Positions 22,084 to 32,896 are shown, numbered from the stretch's first letter. The stretch is DNA of 40,047 nucleotides from an uncultured Synechococcaceae cyanobacterium (GCA_902537275.1 CACBAW010000006.1:1-40047), one strand, 5' to 3'. Program-made: numbers and translations. The notes: generated from the sequence alone by a model not told the origin.

Positions 22084-22977
22084 CTATCTTGGATACATTT
22101 TCATCAGTTTTTGAATTTCTTCAGCATGGTAACTGCTACGAGTTAAAGGAGAACTAATTACTTGCATAAAGTCCAAATCTTTTTCCCCGAAAACTTTATA
22201 ATAATTAAATTTTGAGGGACTCACAAATCTTTGAACAGGTAAATGATTTGGGCCAGGAGATAAGTATTGGCCAATAGTAACAATATCAACGAAATTACTT
22301 TTTAAATCTTCAAGAAGACTTAAGACCTCCTCATCTTTTTCCCCTAAACCAAGCATAAAACCTGACTTTGTATAAATTTTGGGAGAATATTCTCTGGTCC
22401 TTTTAAGCAACTCAAGAGTTCTCTCATATTTACCCTGAGGTCTTACTTTTTTATATAGCGAAGACACAGTCTCAATATTATGGTTTAAAACGTTTGGATT
22501 TGAATCAAGAACTTTTTCAAGCGCCTTCCAGTTGCCACAAAGATCAGGTATTAAAAGCTCAATAGTAGTTTCAGGCGATTTTTTTCTTACTTGATAAACA
22601 CATTCAAAAAATTGAGATGCGCCACCATCCTCAAGATCGTCTCTATTAACTGATGTGATTACAACATGTTTAAGTTGCATTCTATAAACAGCTTCGGCTA
22701 AACGATATGGTTCTGTTGGATCTAAATATCTTTTAGATCTATCAAAATCAATATCGCAATAAGGACATGCCCTAGTACAGCCAGGACCCATTATGAGGAA
22801 AGTGGCAGTGCCACTAGCAAAACATTCACCAATATTTGGACAACTTGCCTCTTGACATACAGTATTGAGATTTAAATCATTTAACAAATTTGCAGTATTC
22901 CCAATTCTCTCAACTTGTGGAGCTTTTACCCTTAACCAATCAGGTTTTGAAATTAAACTATTTGAATTATTTGTCAA
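22084..22977 (-). CDS. lipA: Lipoyl synthase
   Basis: [58 protein letters not shown]. Confidence 0.95.
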   Translation of the reverse strand: MTNNSNSLISKPDWLRVKAPQVERIGNTANLLNDLNLNTVCQEASCPNIGECFASGTATFLIMGPGCTRACPYCDIDFDRSKRYLDPTEPYRLAEAVYRMQLKHVVITSVNRDDLEDGGASQFFECVYQVRKKSPETTIELLIPDLCGNWKALEKVLDSNPNVLNHNIETVSSLYKKVRPQGKYERTLELLKRTREYSPKIYTKSGFMLGLGEKDEEVLSLLEDLKSNFVDIVTIGQYLSPGPNHLPVQRFVSPSKFNYYKVFGEKDLDFMQVISSPLTRSSYHAEEIQKLMKMYPR

Positions 22978-23268
22978 GTTAATTTTTTCTAGCCTATATT
23001 CTTATTTTACTAAAAACATTTTGAATTAACTATTAATAATTTCAAAAATGAAGACTAGTCAATAGAAGTCAAAAAATAAATGGATTTAACAAGTCCATCG
23101 ATAATTTAAAAAATCCTAATTCAAGTTATTACTTATAAAATACTTTTGTTCTATAAACTAAACATAAAACGGTATTTAGAGCGTTATTTTTAATATAGAT
23201 ATCAGAACAAGTTTTTATATATTTTTTAGCAATTTATCAATCATATATATAATTTTTTGTACTAAAAA

Positions 23269-23943
23269 GTGTTTTTTTTATTATTTATTGATACAGTAAA
23301 AAATATATGTAATAAAACATTGACTTTTAAATTTAAAAGAAAGCGTATTTTACTATCTGAAAAAAATAAAAACTCTAAAGCAATAGGTTATGCTAGAGCT
23401 ACTAATAATGAATATGAATATTTAGAAGAACAAATAAAAATTTTAAAGGAAGAGGGTTGCAGTTTAGTTTTCTCTGAATTGATTAGTTTAGAGGAAGAAA
23501 TCAAACCCCAACTCAACAAAGCTATAAATTGCTTGTCTAAAGGCGATCAATTAATAATAACTCAGCTTGATCGAGCGTTTAAAAATAAAAAAGAATGTTT
23601 GAGGACAATAAATAAACTTATTAATAAGGATATTAAATTGCGAACTTTGACTGGTTTTTTTGCTGCTAATGAATCAACTAAAGCAAATTCTTCAATTTTT
23701 CAGATTTTATATGAATTAGATAACTTAGAAGAAAAAAGTTTAGGTGAAAGAAAAAAAGAACAACTATTACGTAGAAAATTATCTGGAAATAATCTGGGAG
23801 GAAGGCCCAAAATAAGTCCTTTAAAAGAATCTTTAGTAATCAGATTACGTAATGAGGGATATTCATATCGATCAATCAGATCACAAACGGGAATTGCATT
23901 ATCAACAATAAGAAGAGTTATATTGGAAGGAGAATTAACATAA
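23269..23943 (+). CDS. Degenerate serine recombinase/resolvase-like protein with C-terminal HTH
   Basis: GYARATNNEYEYLEEQIKILKEEGC...GDQLIITQLDRAFKNKKECL resembles the resolvase N-domain; GGRPKISPLKESLVIRLRNEGYSYRSIRSQTGIALSTIRRVI resembles resolvase HTH. GTG start as given is uncertain. Confidence 0.75.
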   Translation: MFFLLFIDTVKNICNKTLTFKFKRKRILLSEKNKNSKAIGYARATNNEYEYLEEQIKILKEEGCSLVFSELISLEEEIKPQLNKAINCLSKGDQLIITQLDRAFKNKKECLRTINKLINKDIKLRTLTGFFAANESTKANSSIFQILYELDNLEEKSLGERKKEQLLRRKLSGNNLGGRPKISPLKESLVIRLRNEGYSYRSIRSQTGIALSTIRRVILEGELT

Positions 23944-23944
23944 A

Positions 23945-24151
23945 ATGAGGAAGAAAGAAATTGAAAATTTAATTAAAGAAAATTTTAAAGATACCGCATT
24001 ACGTATTTATGAATTAGATGATGAAGATAGAAAAAGTTTGTTAGCAGAATATAGAGAATGGATTATGAATGATTTAGATTCTGAAGAGGTAATGATGTTA
24101 CCTTATGAAGCATATACTAATGAATTAGATTCGAATTACTTAGACGATTAA
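23945..24151 (+). CDS. Small acidic protein of unknown function
   Basis: 68-aa ORF starting 1 nt after the recombinase stop; D/E-rich. Confidence 0.6.
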   Translation: MRKKEIENLIKENFKDTALRIYELDDEDRKSLLAEYREWIMNDLDSEEVMMLPYEAYTNELDSNYLDD

Positions 24152-24159
24152 CCTTAGTC

Positions 24160-25062
24160 CTATACATTATAATTTTTATTAAATTCATAAACTTCTTTGG
24201 CTATTAATGGTAAAAAGGAAGTATCTTTAGAATATTTTTCTCCATTACAAAAAACAACTAATAATGTATGTAAAGATTGACTATTAGTCCACCAGGCTGA
24301 ATCATGTCTAACTTCAGACATTAAGCCTGCTTTACTCCAAAGATTAATGCTTTCTGGTAATCCTTCACCCAAAAAACCATCTATTTGATTAAGAGAATCG
24401 TTTTTAAGAACAACTTTATTTAAATTTCTTTTTAAAAAACTACGTAGATTTAAGTCATTTTTTTGATAATCAATATGAATCATAATTTCCTCCAAAACCC
24501 TTGCAGCTGAATCAGAATTCATAGAGTTTCTATTTTTATTATCATGCCCATAAAATTCTTTTTCACGACCATATGGTCCATCATCCCAGGTCTTCTGACA
24601 ACAATTTATACCTATCAATTCCTCCCAATTTAAATCATATAGCCAATCATTTATTATACTTCTTTGAAATTTCCAATTTTCCCATAATTCCCCTTCAATA
24701 CAAGGTCCACTCGTTGTTCCTGTAAGTAAATCAATTAAGAAGCTTGTTGCATTATTACTTGAGAAAGACAACATTTTCCTTACAGCATCATTAAGTTCAT
24801 CTGATAGTAATAAACGTCCTTTTTTAATCCAATAAAATGCAGCAAGTCCATAAACCAACTTGACTATGCTGGCAGGGTAAACCATTTTTTTATTATTAAT
24901 ACCAGTTCCAAAACCTTTAAATAGACGTTTATTTTCACTTTTATAATTAATCCAAGTTATGGCAATATCTTCTCTTGAAAAATCTTTATTATTAGAACAT
25001 ACTCTCCCTAAAATATCATTTAGGGCTAGACCCATCTCTTTACTAAAATTGTAAAAGGTCAT
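24160..25062 (-). CDS. Class A beta-lactamase-like serine hydrolase
   Basis: SxxK motif (PASIVKL), SNN motif (SFSSNNATSFLIDLL), KAG motif in LWSKAGLMSEVRHDSAWW. Confidence 0.8.
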   Translation of the reverse strand: MTFYNFSKEMGLALNDILGRVCSNNKDFSREDIAITWINYKSENKRLFKGFGTGINNKKMVYPASIVKLVYGLAAFYWIKKGRLLLSDELNDAVRKMLSFSSNNATSFLIDLLTGTTSGPCIEGELWENWKFQRSIINDWLYDLNWEELIGINCCQKTWDDGPYGREKEFYGHDNKNRNSMNSDSAARVLEEIMIHIDYQKNDLNLRSFLKRNLNKVVLKNDSLNQIDGFLGEGLPESINLWSKAGLMSEVRHDSAWWTNSQSLHTLLVVFCNGEKYSKDTSFLPLIAKEVYEFNKNYNV

Positions 25063-25065
25063 TGT

Positions 25066-25824
25066 ATGGAAAATTATAAAAATCCTGTATCATTATTTAA
25101 ACAAACTAATTTTTCAAAAACTATTTGGTGGAAGTTAAAAGTTAATATTTCTGGATATCAAAATGAAACAGAAGATAAATTAGTTACTGAAATATTTAAA
25201 AATAGAATTTTTAGGCTTATTTATCCAAATATTTCTCAAAACAACCATAAATTATCAAGAATATTAGTTCAACTATATGAAGATGGTTACGTCTGTTGGA
25301 TAAATTTAGATGGATTAATTATTGAGAGATACGAATTAGGAAAACCTGAGAATGCAAAAAAGGAAACCTTCTTTATAAAAGATAAAATTTATTCAATTTT
25401 AAAATGGATCAAGGATCAATCTGAGTTAAATAATGAATATCTATGGGGAGGAACATTGGGACCCAATTTTGATTGTTCTGGATTAATTCAGACGGCTTTT
25501 TTAAAGCATCAAATTCATATACCTCGAGACTCTTTTCAAATAAAAAGTTTTTGTAAACACCTTTTTTATTACAAAGAATCTTATGCGGCTCTAAGACCAG
25601 GCGATCTTTTATTTTTCGGCAATGAACAAAAATGCGATCATATTGGAATCTACAATGGAGACGGATTGTATTACCATAGCTCTGGAAAGGATTTTGGCAG
25701 AAATGGAATAGGATTAGATACCCTAAAAAAGTCTAATGACAAAATCTCACTTCATTATAAATCTAAACTAATTTCGGCTGGACGAGTAGTTAGAAATTAC
25801 AGATGGGACAGAACCATACGTTAA
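25066..25824 (+). CDS. NlpC/P60 (C40) family cell-wall hydrolase
   Basis: YLWGGTLGPNFDCSGLIQTAF, RPGDLLFF, CDHIGIYNGDGLYYHSSG; likely catalytic Cys and His retained. Confidence 0.87.
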   Translation: MENYKNPVSLFKQTNFSKTIWWKLKVNISGYQNETEDKLVTEIFKNRIFRLIYPNISQNNHKLSRILVQLYEDGYVCWINLDGLIIERYELGKPENAKKETFFIKDKIYSILKWIKDQSELNNEYLWGGTLGPNFDCSGLIQTAFLKHQIHIPRDSFQIKSFCKHLFYYKESYAALRPGDLLFFGNEQKCDHIGIYNGDGLYYHSSGKDFGRNGIGLDTLKKSNDKISLHYKSKLISAGRVVRNYRWDRTIR

Positions 25825-25891
25825 TTATTAATAGAGCTCACCTTTTAATTTTAAATTAAATTTAAATATTACTTATTCTTTTATTAAGGAA

Positions 25892-26491
25892 TTAACCAGC
25901 AGTCCAAATATTTTTAATAATTGGCATTATGGTATCCAAGTGTAGTGTCCCAACAAGTAACCAAGCAAAAACAGCTCCTCCACAGCCTCCTAACCAGAAT
26001 CCACTCGTAAAATCAGCCCACCCAGCTCTTGTAAATAAGTCCTTTGGCGGATTATTAACAGTCGCATCTGGAGGTTGAATATTTGGTGCTTTACCAGGTG
26101 CATTGTATAGAACAAAAAGTGCTGTCAAAATATGAACAGCTCCAATAGTAGCGAGAAGTCCAGCTGTTAGAACAAATTCAGAATTTCTTAACGGGCCAGT
26201 CATCGTGAAAGGTCCGTATAGAAGATATCCAAAAGCTGCTCCAGTTTCTAAACCTCTAAAATTAGGGGAAATACCTTCTCTATAAAAAGGTAAATTATTT
26301 ATGAAGGCTTTTGTAAAATAACCACTATTAACTGGAGTAGCTAAATTACCAACACAAGGATCAGCAACTGTTTTTACTGCCCATTGTTCTGCTACGCCAA
26401 TATCATTTGGTTGTACAGAAGTATCTATGTATTTCTCATCAAACTTAATAGAACTTGTTGATTCTGAGAATGATTTTTGAAAGTCGCTCAT
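25892..26491 (-). CDS. psaL: Photosystem I subunit XI (PsaL)
   Basis: [63 protein letters not shown]. Confidence 0.96.
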   Translation of the reverse strand: MSDFQKSFSESTSSIKFDEKYIDTSVQPNDIGVAEQWAVKTVADPCVGNLATPVNSGYFTKAFINNLPFYREGISPNFRGLETGAAFGYLLYGPFTMTGPLRNSEFVLTAGLLATIGAVHILTALFVLYNAPGKAPNIQPPDATVNNPPKDLFTRAGWADFTSGFWLGGCGGAVFAWLLVGTLHLDTIMPIIKNIWTAG

Positions 26492-26518
26492 TTTTTTAAT
26501 AGTTTAGTGTTTGATAAT

Positions 26519-26632
26519 TTATTCAGTTGCTGTAATTAATCTTCCAATCAATACGATAAAAACAGCAGGCATTGCTATACCAATTAATGGAACAAAAATT
26601 GAGGGTAAAAGACTTGGTAAATCAGATGGCAT
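26519..26632 (-). CDS. psaI: Photosystem I subunit VIII (PsaI)
   Basis: Absent from ORF track; reverse complement reads MPSDLPSLLPSIFVPLIGIAMPAVFIVLIGRLITATE*, a single-TM PsaI-like peptide just upstream of psaL. Confidence 0.9.
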   Translation of the reverse strand: MPSDLPSLLPSIFVPLIGIAMPAVFIVLIGRLITATE

Positions 26633-26724
26633 AGTTCTTTAAACATCTTTAAACACTTTAGTATTTATCTGCGAAATAGTGTTAATTTTATTACTGGATG
26701 ATATAAAAATTATTAACTTTTTAC

Positions 26725-27132
26725 ATGATAACTTTTTTCGCAATTCTAGTTATTATTTTTATAGGAATATTACTTCTAGTTTTTAAAAGAAAAAGCTTTA
26801 AAAAATCAATTAACAAAGGGAATTTATTTTCTATTAAATTAAACAAAAATAAAAAATTTTCATCTAATAAAAATAGTTTCTTATACAATCACGAAGAAAA
26901 AAAGTACTCAGTAATTTATAAAAATACTCAAAGAAATAAAATGTTTAATCTTTTTCAGGGTAATACAGAAAATAAATTAAAGGCATTAAAAATTGCGGAA
27001 GAATTGGCTGATAAATCAACATTAACAATTTTACGAAAAGGCTTAAGAGATATTTCTCCTGAAGTCGTTGAAATTTCAGCTTTATTAATAAGATTTATTA
27101 ATAAGAAAGTTCAAGTAAACAATCAATTTTGA
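26725..27132 (+). CDS. Small membrane-anchored protein of unknown function, possible HEAT-like helical C-terminus
   Basis: N-terminal TM (MITFFAILVIIFIGILLLVFK), basic linker, C-terminal ENKLKALKIAEELADKSTLTILRKGLRDISPEVVEISALLIRF. Confidence 0.6.
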   Translation: MITFFAILVIIFIGILLLVFKRKSFKKSINKGNLFSIKLNKNKKFSSNKNSFLYNHEEKKYSVIYKNTQRNKMFNLFQGNTENKLKALKIAEELADKSTLTILRKGLRDISPEVVEISALLIRFINKKVQVNNQF

Positions 27133-28085
27133 TTAGTACTGCTTATTGATCTAATTCTGTAAATTGGACGACTTTGACTTTCATGATATGTCCTAATTAA
27201 AAGTTCGCTCAATAATCCAAAGCTAAATAATTGAACACCAGCAATTCCTAATATTAATGCAAACATTAACAACGGACGATTTCCAATATCCTCTCCCATT
27301 ATTTTTAAAACTATCAAATAAGAACTAATTGCAAGGCTAATGAAAATACTTATAATTCCAACAAAACCAAATCCATACATTGGTCTTGTTAAAAATTTAG
27401 TCATAAACCAGACTGTTAGTAAATCCATTAAAACTCTAAAAGTTCTATCAATTCCATATTTACTAGATCCATATTGCCTGCTTCTATGATTTACTTTAAT
27501 TTCCTTGATTCTTGCACCTTCAATATTTGCTAGAACGGGAAGAAACCTGTGAAGTTCACCATACAATTTAATATCATCTATTATTTCTTTCTTAAAAGCT
27601 TTTAATGAGCATCCATAGTCATGCAACTTCAATCCTGTTACGTGAGCTATTAATTTATTCGCTATTTTTGATGGTATCTTTCTATTAATTAATTTATCTT
27701 TCCTATCAAACCTCCATCCACAAACCAAATCATAACCATTATTAATTTCTGAAATTAATATAGGAATGTCATTTGGATCATTCTGTAAATCACCATCCAA
27801 AGTAATTACGATATCGCCTTTAGAATTATCAAAGCCAGCTGACATTGCTGCAGTTTGCCCATAATTTTTGCGAAGGGAAATAACTGACAATTCTTTAATT
27901 CTGGGAATTAGTTGTTTTAATACTTGATGAGTATTGTCTTTCGAACCATCATTTACAACAATCAATTCAAAATTAAATTTATGAAATGACATTACATTTA
28001 TAACTTCATCCAATAAAAGACCAATACTCTCACTTTCATTGAAAACAGGGACGATAACAGAAATTAATTGTTTTATATCTGACAT
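27123..28085 (-). CDS. Family 2 glycosyltransferase, dolichol-phosphate mannosyltransferase-like with C-terminal TMs
   Basis: ISVIVPVFNESESIGLLLDEV...VVNDGSKDNT...ITLDGDLQNDPNDIP...DYGCSLKAF; two C-terminal TM segments. Confidence 0.88.
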   Translation of the reverse strand: MSDIKQLISVIVPVFNESESIGLLLDEVINVMSFHKFNFELIVVNDGSKDNTHQVLKQLIPRIKELSVISLRKNYGQTAAMSAGFDNSKGDIVITLDGDLQNDPNDIPILISEINNGYDLVCGWRFDRKDKLINRKIPSKIANKLIAHVTGLKLHDYGCSLKAFKKEIIDDIKLYGELHRFLPVLANIEGARIKEIKVNHRSRQYGSSKYGIDRTFRVLMDLLTVWFMTKFLTRPMYGFGFVGIISIFISLAISSYLIVLKIMGEDIGNRPLLMFALILGIAGVQLFSFGLLSELLIRTYHESQSRPIYRIRSISSTNQN

Positions 28086-28141
28086 TTATATTTAATAATA
28101 ATTATATAATTTTAACTTAATTTATAACAATAAAATTGAAC

Positions 28142-28173
28142 AAAAAAAATCACCACGATTGTGGTGATTTTTA
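28142..28173 (-). terminator. Rho-independent terminator downstream of psaB
   Basis: AAAATCACCAC-GATT-GTGGTGATTTT hairpin followed on the minus strand by a T-run, about 18 nt past the psaB stop. Confidence 0.85.
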
Positions 28174-28188
28174 TTGTTTAAGGAAAAT

Positions 28189-30417
28189 TTAACCAAACTT
28201 ACCTGAAGTTGATGCGATAACAAATGCACCGAATGTAAGTATGTTACCAATCGTGAAATGTGCTAGTCCAACTAATCTAGCTTGAACAATTGAAAGTGCA
28301 ACTGGCTTATCTCTCCAGCCAACAAGGTTAGCTATTGGAGTACGCTGATGAGCCCAAACTAAGGTTTCAATTAATTCTTGCCAGTAACCACGCCATGATA
28401 TTAAGAACATGAAACCAGTAGCCCAAACTAAGTGACCGAATAGGAACATCCAAGCCCAAGGAGATAAAGAGTTTACTCCGAATGGATTATATCCGTTAAT
28501 AAGCTGAGCAGAGTTTAACCAGAGATAATCTCTGAACCAGCCCATTAGGTAAGTTCCTGATTCATTAAATTGAGCTACATTACCCTGCCAAATTGCTAGG
28601 TGTTTCCAATGCCAGTAGAAAGTTACCCATGCTATTAAATTTAATGCCCAGAACATAGCTAAGTACATAGCATCCCAAGATGAACTATCACAAGTACCTC
28701 CACGTCCAGGACCATCGCAAGGGAATGCATAACCTAAATCTTTCTTGTCAGGAATCAATTTTGTTCCTCTAGCATCAAGTGCACCTTTGATAAGGATTAA
28801 TGCAGTTGTATGAAGACCCAAAGCAATAGCATGGTGAACTAAGAAATCTGCTGGACCGATAGGTAAGAAAGCACTTAATGCATCTTGTCTATTAATAAGA
28901 TCCATCCAGTAATGATTACCTGGCAATGAATTAGCTGCGAGACTTGCTGAGCTTGTAGGATCAGATAATAAAGCGTTAAAGCCGTACATCATCTTACCTT
29001 GAGCAGCTTGAACGAATTGAGCAAATACTGGCTCAATTAGAATTTGCTTTTCAGGATTACCAAAAGCCACAACTACATCGTTATGAACATAAATTCCAAG
29101 AGTATGGAATCCAAGCAACATTGTTACCCAACTAAGGTGACTTATCAATGCTTCCTTCGTTCCAAGCACTCTTGCTAATACATTATCTTTGTTTAATTCT
29201 GGATCGTAATCTCTAACGAAGAAAATAGCACCATGTGCGAAAGCACCCACCATCAAGAACATTGCGATGTACTGATGATGACTGTATAAAGCAGATTGTG
29301 TAGTGTAGTCCCTCGCAATGAAAGCATAAGAAGGAAGTGCACCCATATGTTGAGCTACAAGAGAAGTTGCTACACCAAGTGATGCTAATGCTAGTCCTAG
29401 TTGGAAATGTAATGAATTATTTACAGTTTCATATATTCCATCGTGGTTAATTCCGAAGCTACCTTTATGAGGATCATTAGGATGTCTTGTATTATGTGCT
29501 TCTGTAATTTCTTTGAGGCTATGACCAATACCAAAGGTATTTCTATACATATGACCAGCAATTACAAAAACTGTTCCAATTGCTATATGATGATGGGCAA
29601 TATCTGTAAGCCATAATGCCTCACTTTGAGGGTGAAGACCACCTAAGAAAGTAAAAATTGCTGTACCAGCACCCTCAGCTGTTCCAAATACTTGATCTAG
29701 AGAATCAGGATTTTGGGCATATGCTCCCCAATTTAAAGTAAAGAAAGGTGCTAATCCTGCAGGGTGTGGAAGGACTGTTAACCAATTATCCCAACCTACA
29801 TGCTGTCCTCTTGATTCAGGTATAGCAACATGAACCAAATGACCTGTCCAAGCAATACTACTAAAACCAAATAACACAGCTAAATGGTGATTTAATCTTG
29901 ACTCTGCATTTTTAAACCAAGCAAGAGAAGGTCTGAATTTTGGCTGTAAGTGTAACCAACCTGCAAAAAGAGTCCAACAAGCCAAAATACTCATGAATAT
30001 TGAAGCTTGGAAGAGTTGCTCGTTAGTTCTCATTCCAATTGTGTACCACCAATGGTAGAGGCCTGAGTAAGCTATGTTTACTGGACCGCTCGCTCCAGCT
30101 TGTGTCATTGCTTCTGTGATGCCAGATCCAAAATGTGGATCCCAGATAGCGTGAGCAATAGGACGAACGTGAGTTGGATCAAGTACAAACTGCTCGAAGT
30201 TACCTTGCCAAGCAATATGAAATAAGTTACCAGCTACCCAGAGAGCGATTATTGCTAAATGCCCAAAATGTGTAGAGAATAGCTTCTGATACAGTTTTTC
30301 TTCGGTCATACCATCATGACTCTCAAAGTCATGAGCGGTAGCTATTCCGTACCATATTCGTCGGGTTGTGGGGTCCTGAGCTAGACCCTGGTTAAATGAT
30401 GGAAATTTTGTTGCCAT
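28189..30417 (-). CDS. psaB: Photosystem I P700 apoprotein A2
   Basis: [40 protein letters not shown]...[18 protein letters not shown]. Confidence 0.98.
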   Translation of the reverse strand: MATKFPSFNQGLAQDPTTRRIWYGIATAHDFESHDGMTEEKLYQKLFSTHFGHLAIIALWVAGNLFHIAWQGNFEQFVLDPTHVRPIAHAIWDPHFGSGITEAMTQAGASGPVNIAYSGLYHWWYTIGMRTNEQLFQASIFMSILACWTLFAGWLHLQPKFRPSLAWFKNAESRLNHHLAVLFGFSSIAWTGHLVHVAIPESRGQHVGWDNWLTVLPHPAGLAPFFTLNWGAYAQNPDSLDQVFGTAEGAGTAIFTFLGGLHPQSEALWLTDIAHHHIAIGTVFVIAGHMYRNTFGIGHSLKEITEAHNTRHPNDPHKGSFGINHDGIYETVNNSLHFQLGLALASLGVATSLVAQHMGALPSYAFIARDYTTQSALYSHHQYIAMFLMVGAFAHGAIFFVRDYDPELNKDNVLARVLGTKEALISHLSWVTMLLGFHTLGIYVHNDVVVAFGNPEKQILIEPVFAQFVQAAQGKMMYGFNALLSDPTSSASLAANSLPGNHYWMDLINRQDALSAFLPIGPADFLVHHAIALGLHTTALILIKGALDARGTKLIPDKKDLGYAFPCDGPGRGGTCDSSSWDAMYLAMFWALNLIAWVTFYWHWKHLAIWQGNVAQFNESGTYLMGWFRDYLWLNSAQLINGYNPFGVNSLSPWAWMFLFGHLVWATGFMFLISWRGYWQELIETLVWAHQRTPIANLVGWRDKPVALSIVQARLVGLAHFTIGNILTFGAFVIASTSGKFG

Positions 30418-30444
30418 TGAATTAAAAAGGTGAAGTTCAGGTTA

Positions 30445-32748
30445 TCAGCCCAGCCCGAAAAGGCGAGCATGGAAGAAGGCCCATGTGGTAGCAATACCAC
30501 CTACAAGGAAGTGTGTAACACCTACTGCACGTCCCTGAGTAATAGATAGAGCTCGAGGTTGAATTGTTGGTGCAACCTTTAGTTTATTATGTGCCCAAAC
30601 AATTGATTCGAACAATTCTTGCCAATATCCTCTTCCGCTGAAGAGAAACATTAAACTGAAGGCCCATATAAAGTGTGCTCCTAAGAACATCAAACCGTAC
30701 ATGCTTATTGATTGACCATAGCTTGTTAATACTTGAGATGCTTGAGCCCAGAGGAAATCTCTTAGCCAACCATTGATAGTAATTGAGCTTTGTGCGAAAT
30801 TGCCACCAGTGAGTCCCCAAACATCACTCTGCATTTTCCAAGAGAAGTGGAAAATAACTATTGATAAACAGTTATACATCCAGAAGAGAGCCAAGAAAAC
30901 GTGATCCCATGAAGAAACTTGACATGTACCGCCTCTTCCTGGACCATCACAAGGGAATCTAAATCCTAAAGAAGCTTTATCAGGGATCAATCTTGAACTT
31001 CTTGCATAAAGTACTCCTTTGAGAAGTATCAAAACAGTTACATGGATTTGGAAAGCATGAATATGATGAATCATTAAATCAGCTGTACCTAATGGAATTG
31101 GCGCTATAGCAACCTTTCCACCAACTTCTACTAAACTTCCATTAAAAACTTCACTTAAAGCTTTATGAGGTAAAGCTTCTGCAGTACCTGCTAAAAGAGA
31201 AGTTCCAACAGCAGATGCTTGAATACTCTGTACCCATTGAGCAAAGATTGGCTGTAGTTGGATTGCAGAATCACTAAACATATCTTGGGGTCTACCCAAA
31301 GCTCTCATAGTATCGTTATGAATATAGAGTCCAAAACTATGGAAACCTAACCACATACATACCCAGTTCAAGTGACTGATTAAAGCATCTCTTGCCTTGA
31401 GAATTCTGTCTAATACATTATCAATATGTTTCGCTGGATCGTAATCTCTAACCATTGCAATTCCAGCATGCGCACCTGCTCCTACTATGAATAATCCACC
31501 TATCCACATGTGATGGGTAAATAATCCAAGAACTGTCATGTAGTCAGTAGCTATATAAGGATATGGAGGCATCGCATACATATGATGAGATACAAGTATA
31601 CTTATTGATCCAAGCATCGCTAAGTTTACTGAAAGCTGAGCGTGTCTACTTTCTGCCATGAACTCAAAAAGACCTTGATGACCTTTAGGAGCAGGGAATA
31701 ATATTGGATCACCTTGCTGGGAATCTAATATTTCTTTCATACTATGACCAATACCGTAATTGGTTCTGTACATATGACCACCGATTATTGCTATTACACC
31801 AAAAGCTAAATGATGATGCGAAACATCAGTCATCCATAAACTTCCTGTCACAGGGTTAAGTCCACCTTTGAAAGTAAGAAAGTCTGAGAAAGCTAACCAA
31901 TTTAAACTAAAGAAATTACCTGTACCACTTGCTAATCCTGGAAATATCTGACCGATGATTTGTGGGTCGCAGAGTTGATGAGGCATAGGCATATCTGCAA
32001 TCGTTGCTATTTCTTTGCCATTAATAACTAAAGGAGAGCCTGCATCAATTGCATCTAAGAGAGCTGCAGTAGGAGCTCCGATATGAATACAATGACCGGC
32101 CCATGCTAAAGAACCTAATCCCACTAAACCAGCAATGTGGTGGTTTAGCATAGACTCAATATCTTGGAACCACTCCATTTTTGGAGCTGCTTTGTGATAA
32201 TGAAAAATTCCAGCATGAAGCATAAGTGCAGCCATTACTACAGCACCTATTGCTAAAGCCATCAGTTCACTCTCATTAGTAATTCCCCAGGCTCGCCACA
32301 TGTGGAATATTCCTGAACTGATTTGAATACCGTTGTAGTTAGCACCAAGATCAGCATTAAGCATTTCTTGACCAACGATTGCCCATACTTGTTGAGCTCC
32401 GGGTTTCACATGAGTTGGATCAGCTAACCAACCTGAGTAATTAGAAAATCTTGCTCCATGGAAAAACGCTGCACTCATCCATATAAAAATGACTGCAAGA
32501 TGTCCAAAATGAGCTGAAAAGATTTTTCTTGTTGCTTCTTCAGCATCGCCTGTATGCACATCGAAATCATGTGCATCAGCATGCAAATTCCAGATCCAAG
32601 TTGTAGTTTTTGGACCTTTAGATAATTTACTTGACCAGAAACCTGGCTTATCTAATTTGGCAAAATCAATAGGTCTTGGATCAGCCTTGACAGGATCCTC
32701 CAAAACTTTTTTGTTTTTTTCTCCACTTTCTGGTGGGCTGATGGTCAT
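30445..32748 (-). CDS. psaA: Photosystem I P700 apoprotein A1
   Basis: [32 protein letters not shown]...[22 protein letters not shown]. Confidence 0.98.
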   Translation of the reverse strand: MTISPPESGEKNKKVLEDPVKADPRPIDFAKLDKPGFWSSKLSKGPKTTTWIWNLHADAHDFDVHTGDAEEATRKIFSAHFGHLAVIFIWMSAAFFHGARFSNYSGWLADPTHVKPGAQQVWAIVGQEMLNADLGANYNGIQISSGIFHMWRAWGITNESELMALAIGAVVMAALMLHAGIFHYHKAAPKMEWFQDIESMLNHHIAGLVGLGSLAWAGHCIHIGAPTAALLDAIDAGSPLVINGKEIATIADMPMPHQLCDPQIIGQIFPGLASGTGNFFSLNWLAFSDFLTFKGGLNPVTGSLWMTDVSHHHLAFGVIAIIGGHMYRTNYGIGHSMKEILDSQQGDPILFPAPKGHQGLFEFMAESRHAQLSVNLAMLGSISILVSHHMYAMPPYPYIATDYMTVLGLFTHHMWIGGLFIVGAGAHAGIAMVRDYDPAKHIDNVLDRILKARDALISHLNWVCMWLGFHSFGLYIHNDTMRALGRPQDMFSDSAIQLQPIFAQWVQSIQASAVGTSLLAGTAEALPHKALSEVFNGSLVEVGGKVAIAPIPLGTADLMIHHIHAFQIHVTVLILLKGVLYARSSRLIPDKASLGFRFPCDGPGRGGTCQVSSWDHVFLALFWMYNCLSIVIFHFSWKMQSDVWGLTGGNFAQSSITINGWLRDFLWAQASQVLTSYGQSISMYGLMFLGAHFIWAFSLMFLFSGRGYWQELFESIVWAHNKLKVAPTIQPRALSITQGRAVGVTHFLVGGIATTWAFFHARLFGLG

Positions 32749-32896
32749 CTAGCACCTCGAAAATAATTGACATTAAAGCCGATTGATCGGATCTTGAACT
32801 ATTTTTAATGATAATGTTCAAGAAAACGAATCCTTCGGAACTTTATATATTCCTTTCAAAAATAATAAGGCAAAGATTCTTTCGTTATGCATTAAC

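Noticed and set aside
23269-24151. Active mobile element around the resolvase-like gene
   Set aside because: No terminal inverted repeats, target duplications, transposase or cargo seen; catalytic residues look degraded and flanks are core genes.
24160-25062. Antibiotic-resistance beta-lactamase
   Set aside because: SNN/KAG motif variants and genomic setting fit a divergent cell-wall serine hydrolase; no evidence for resistance function.
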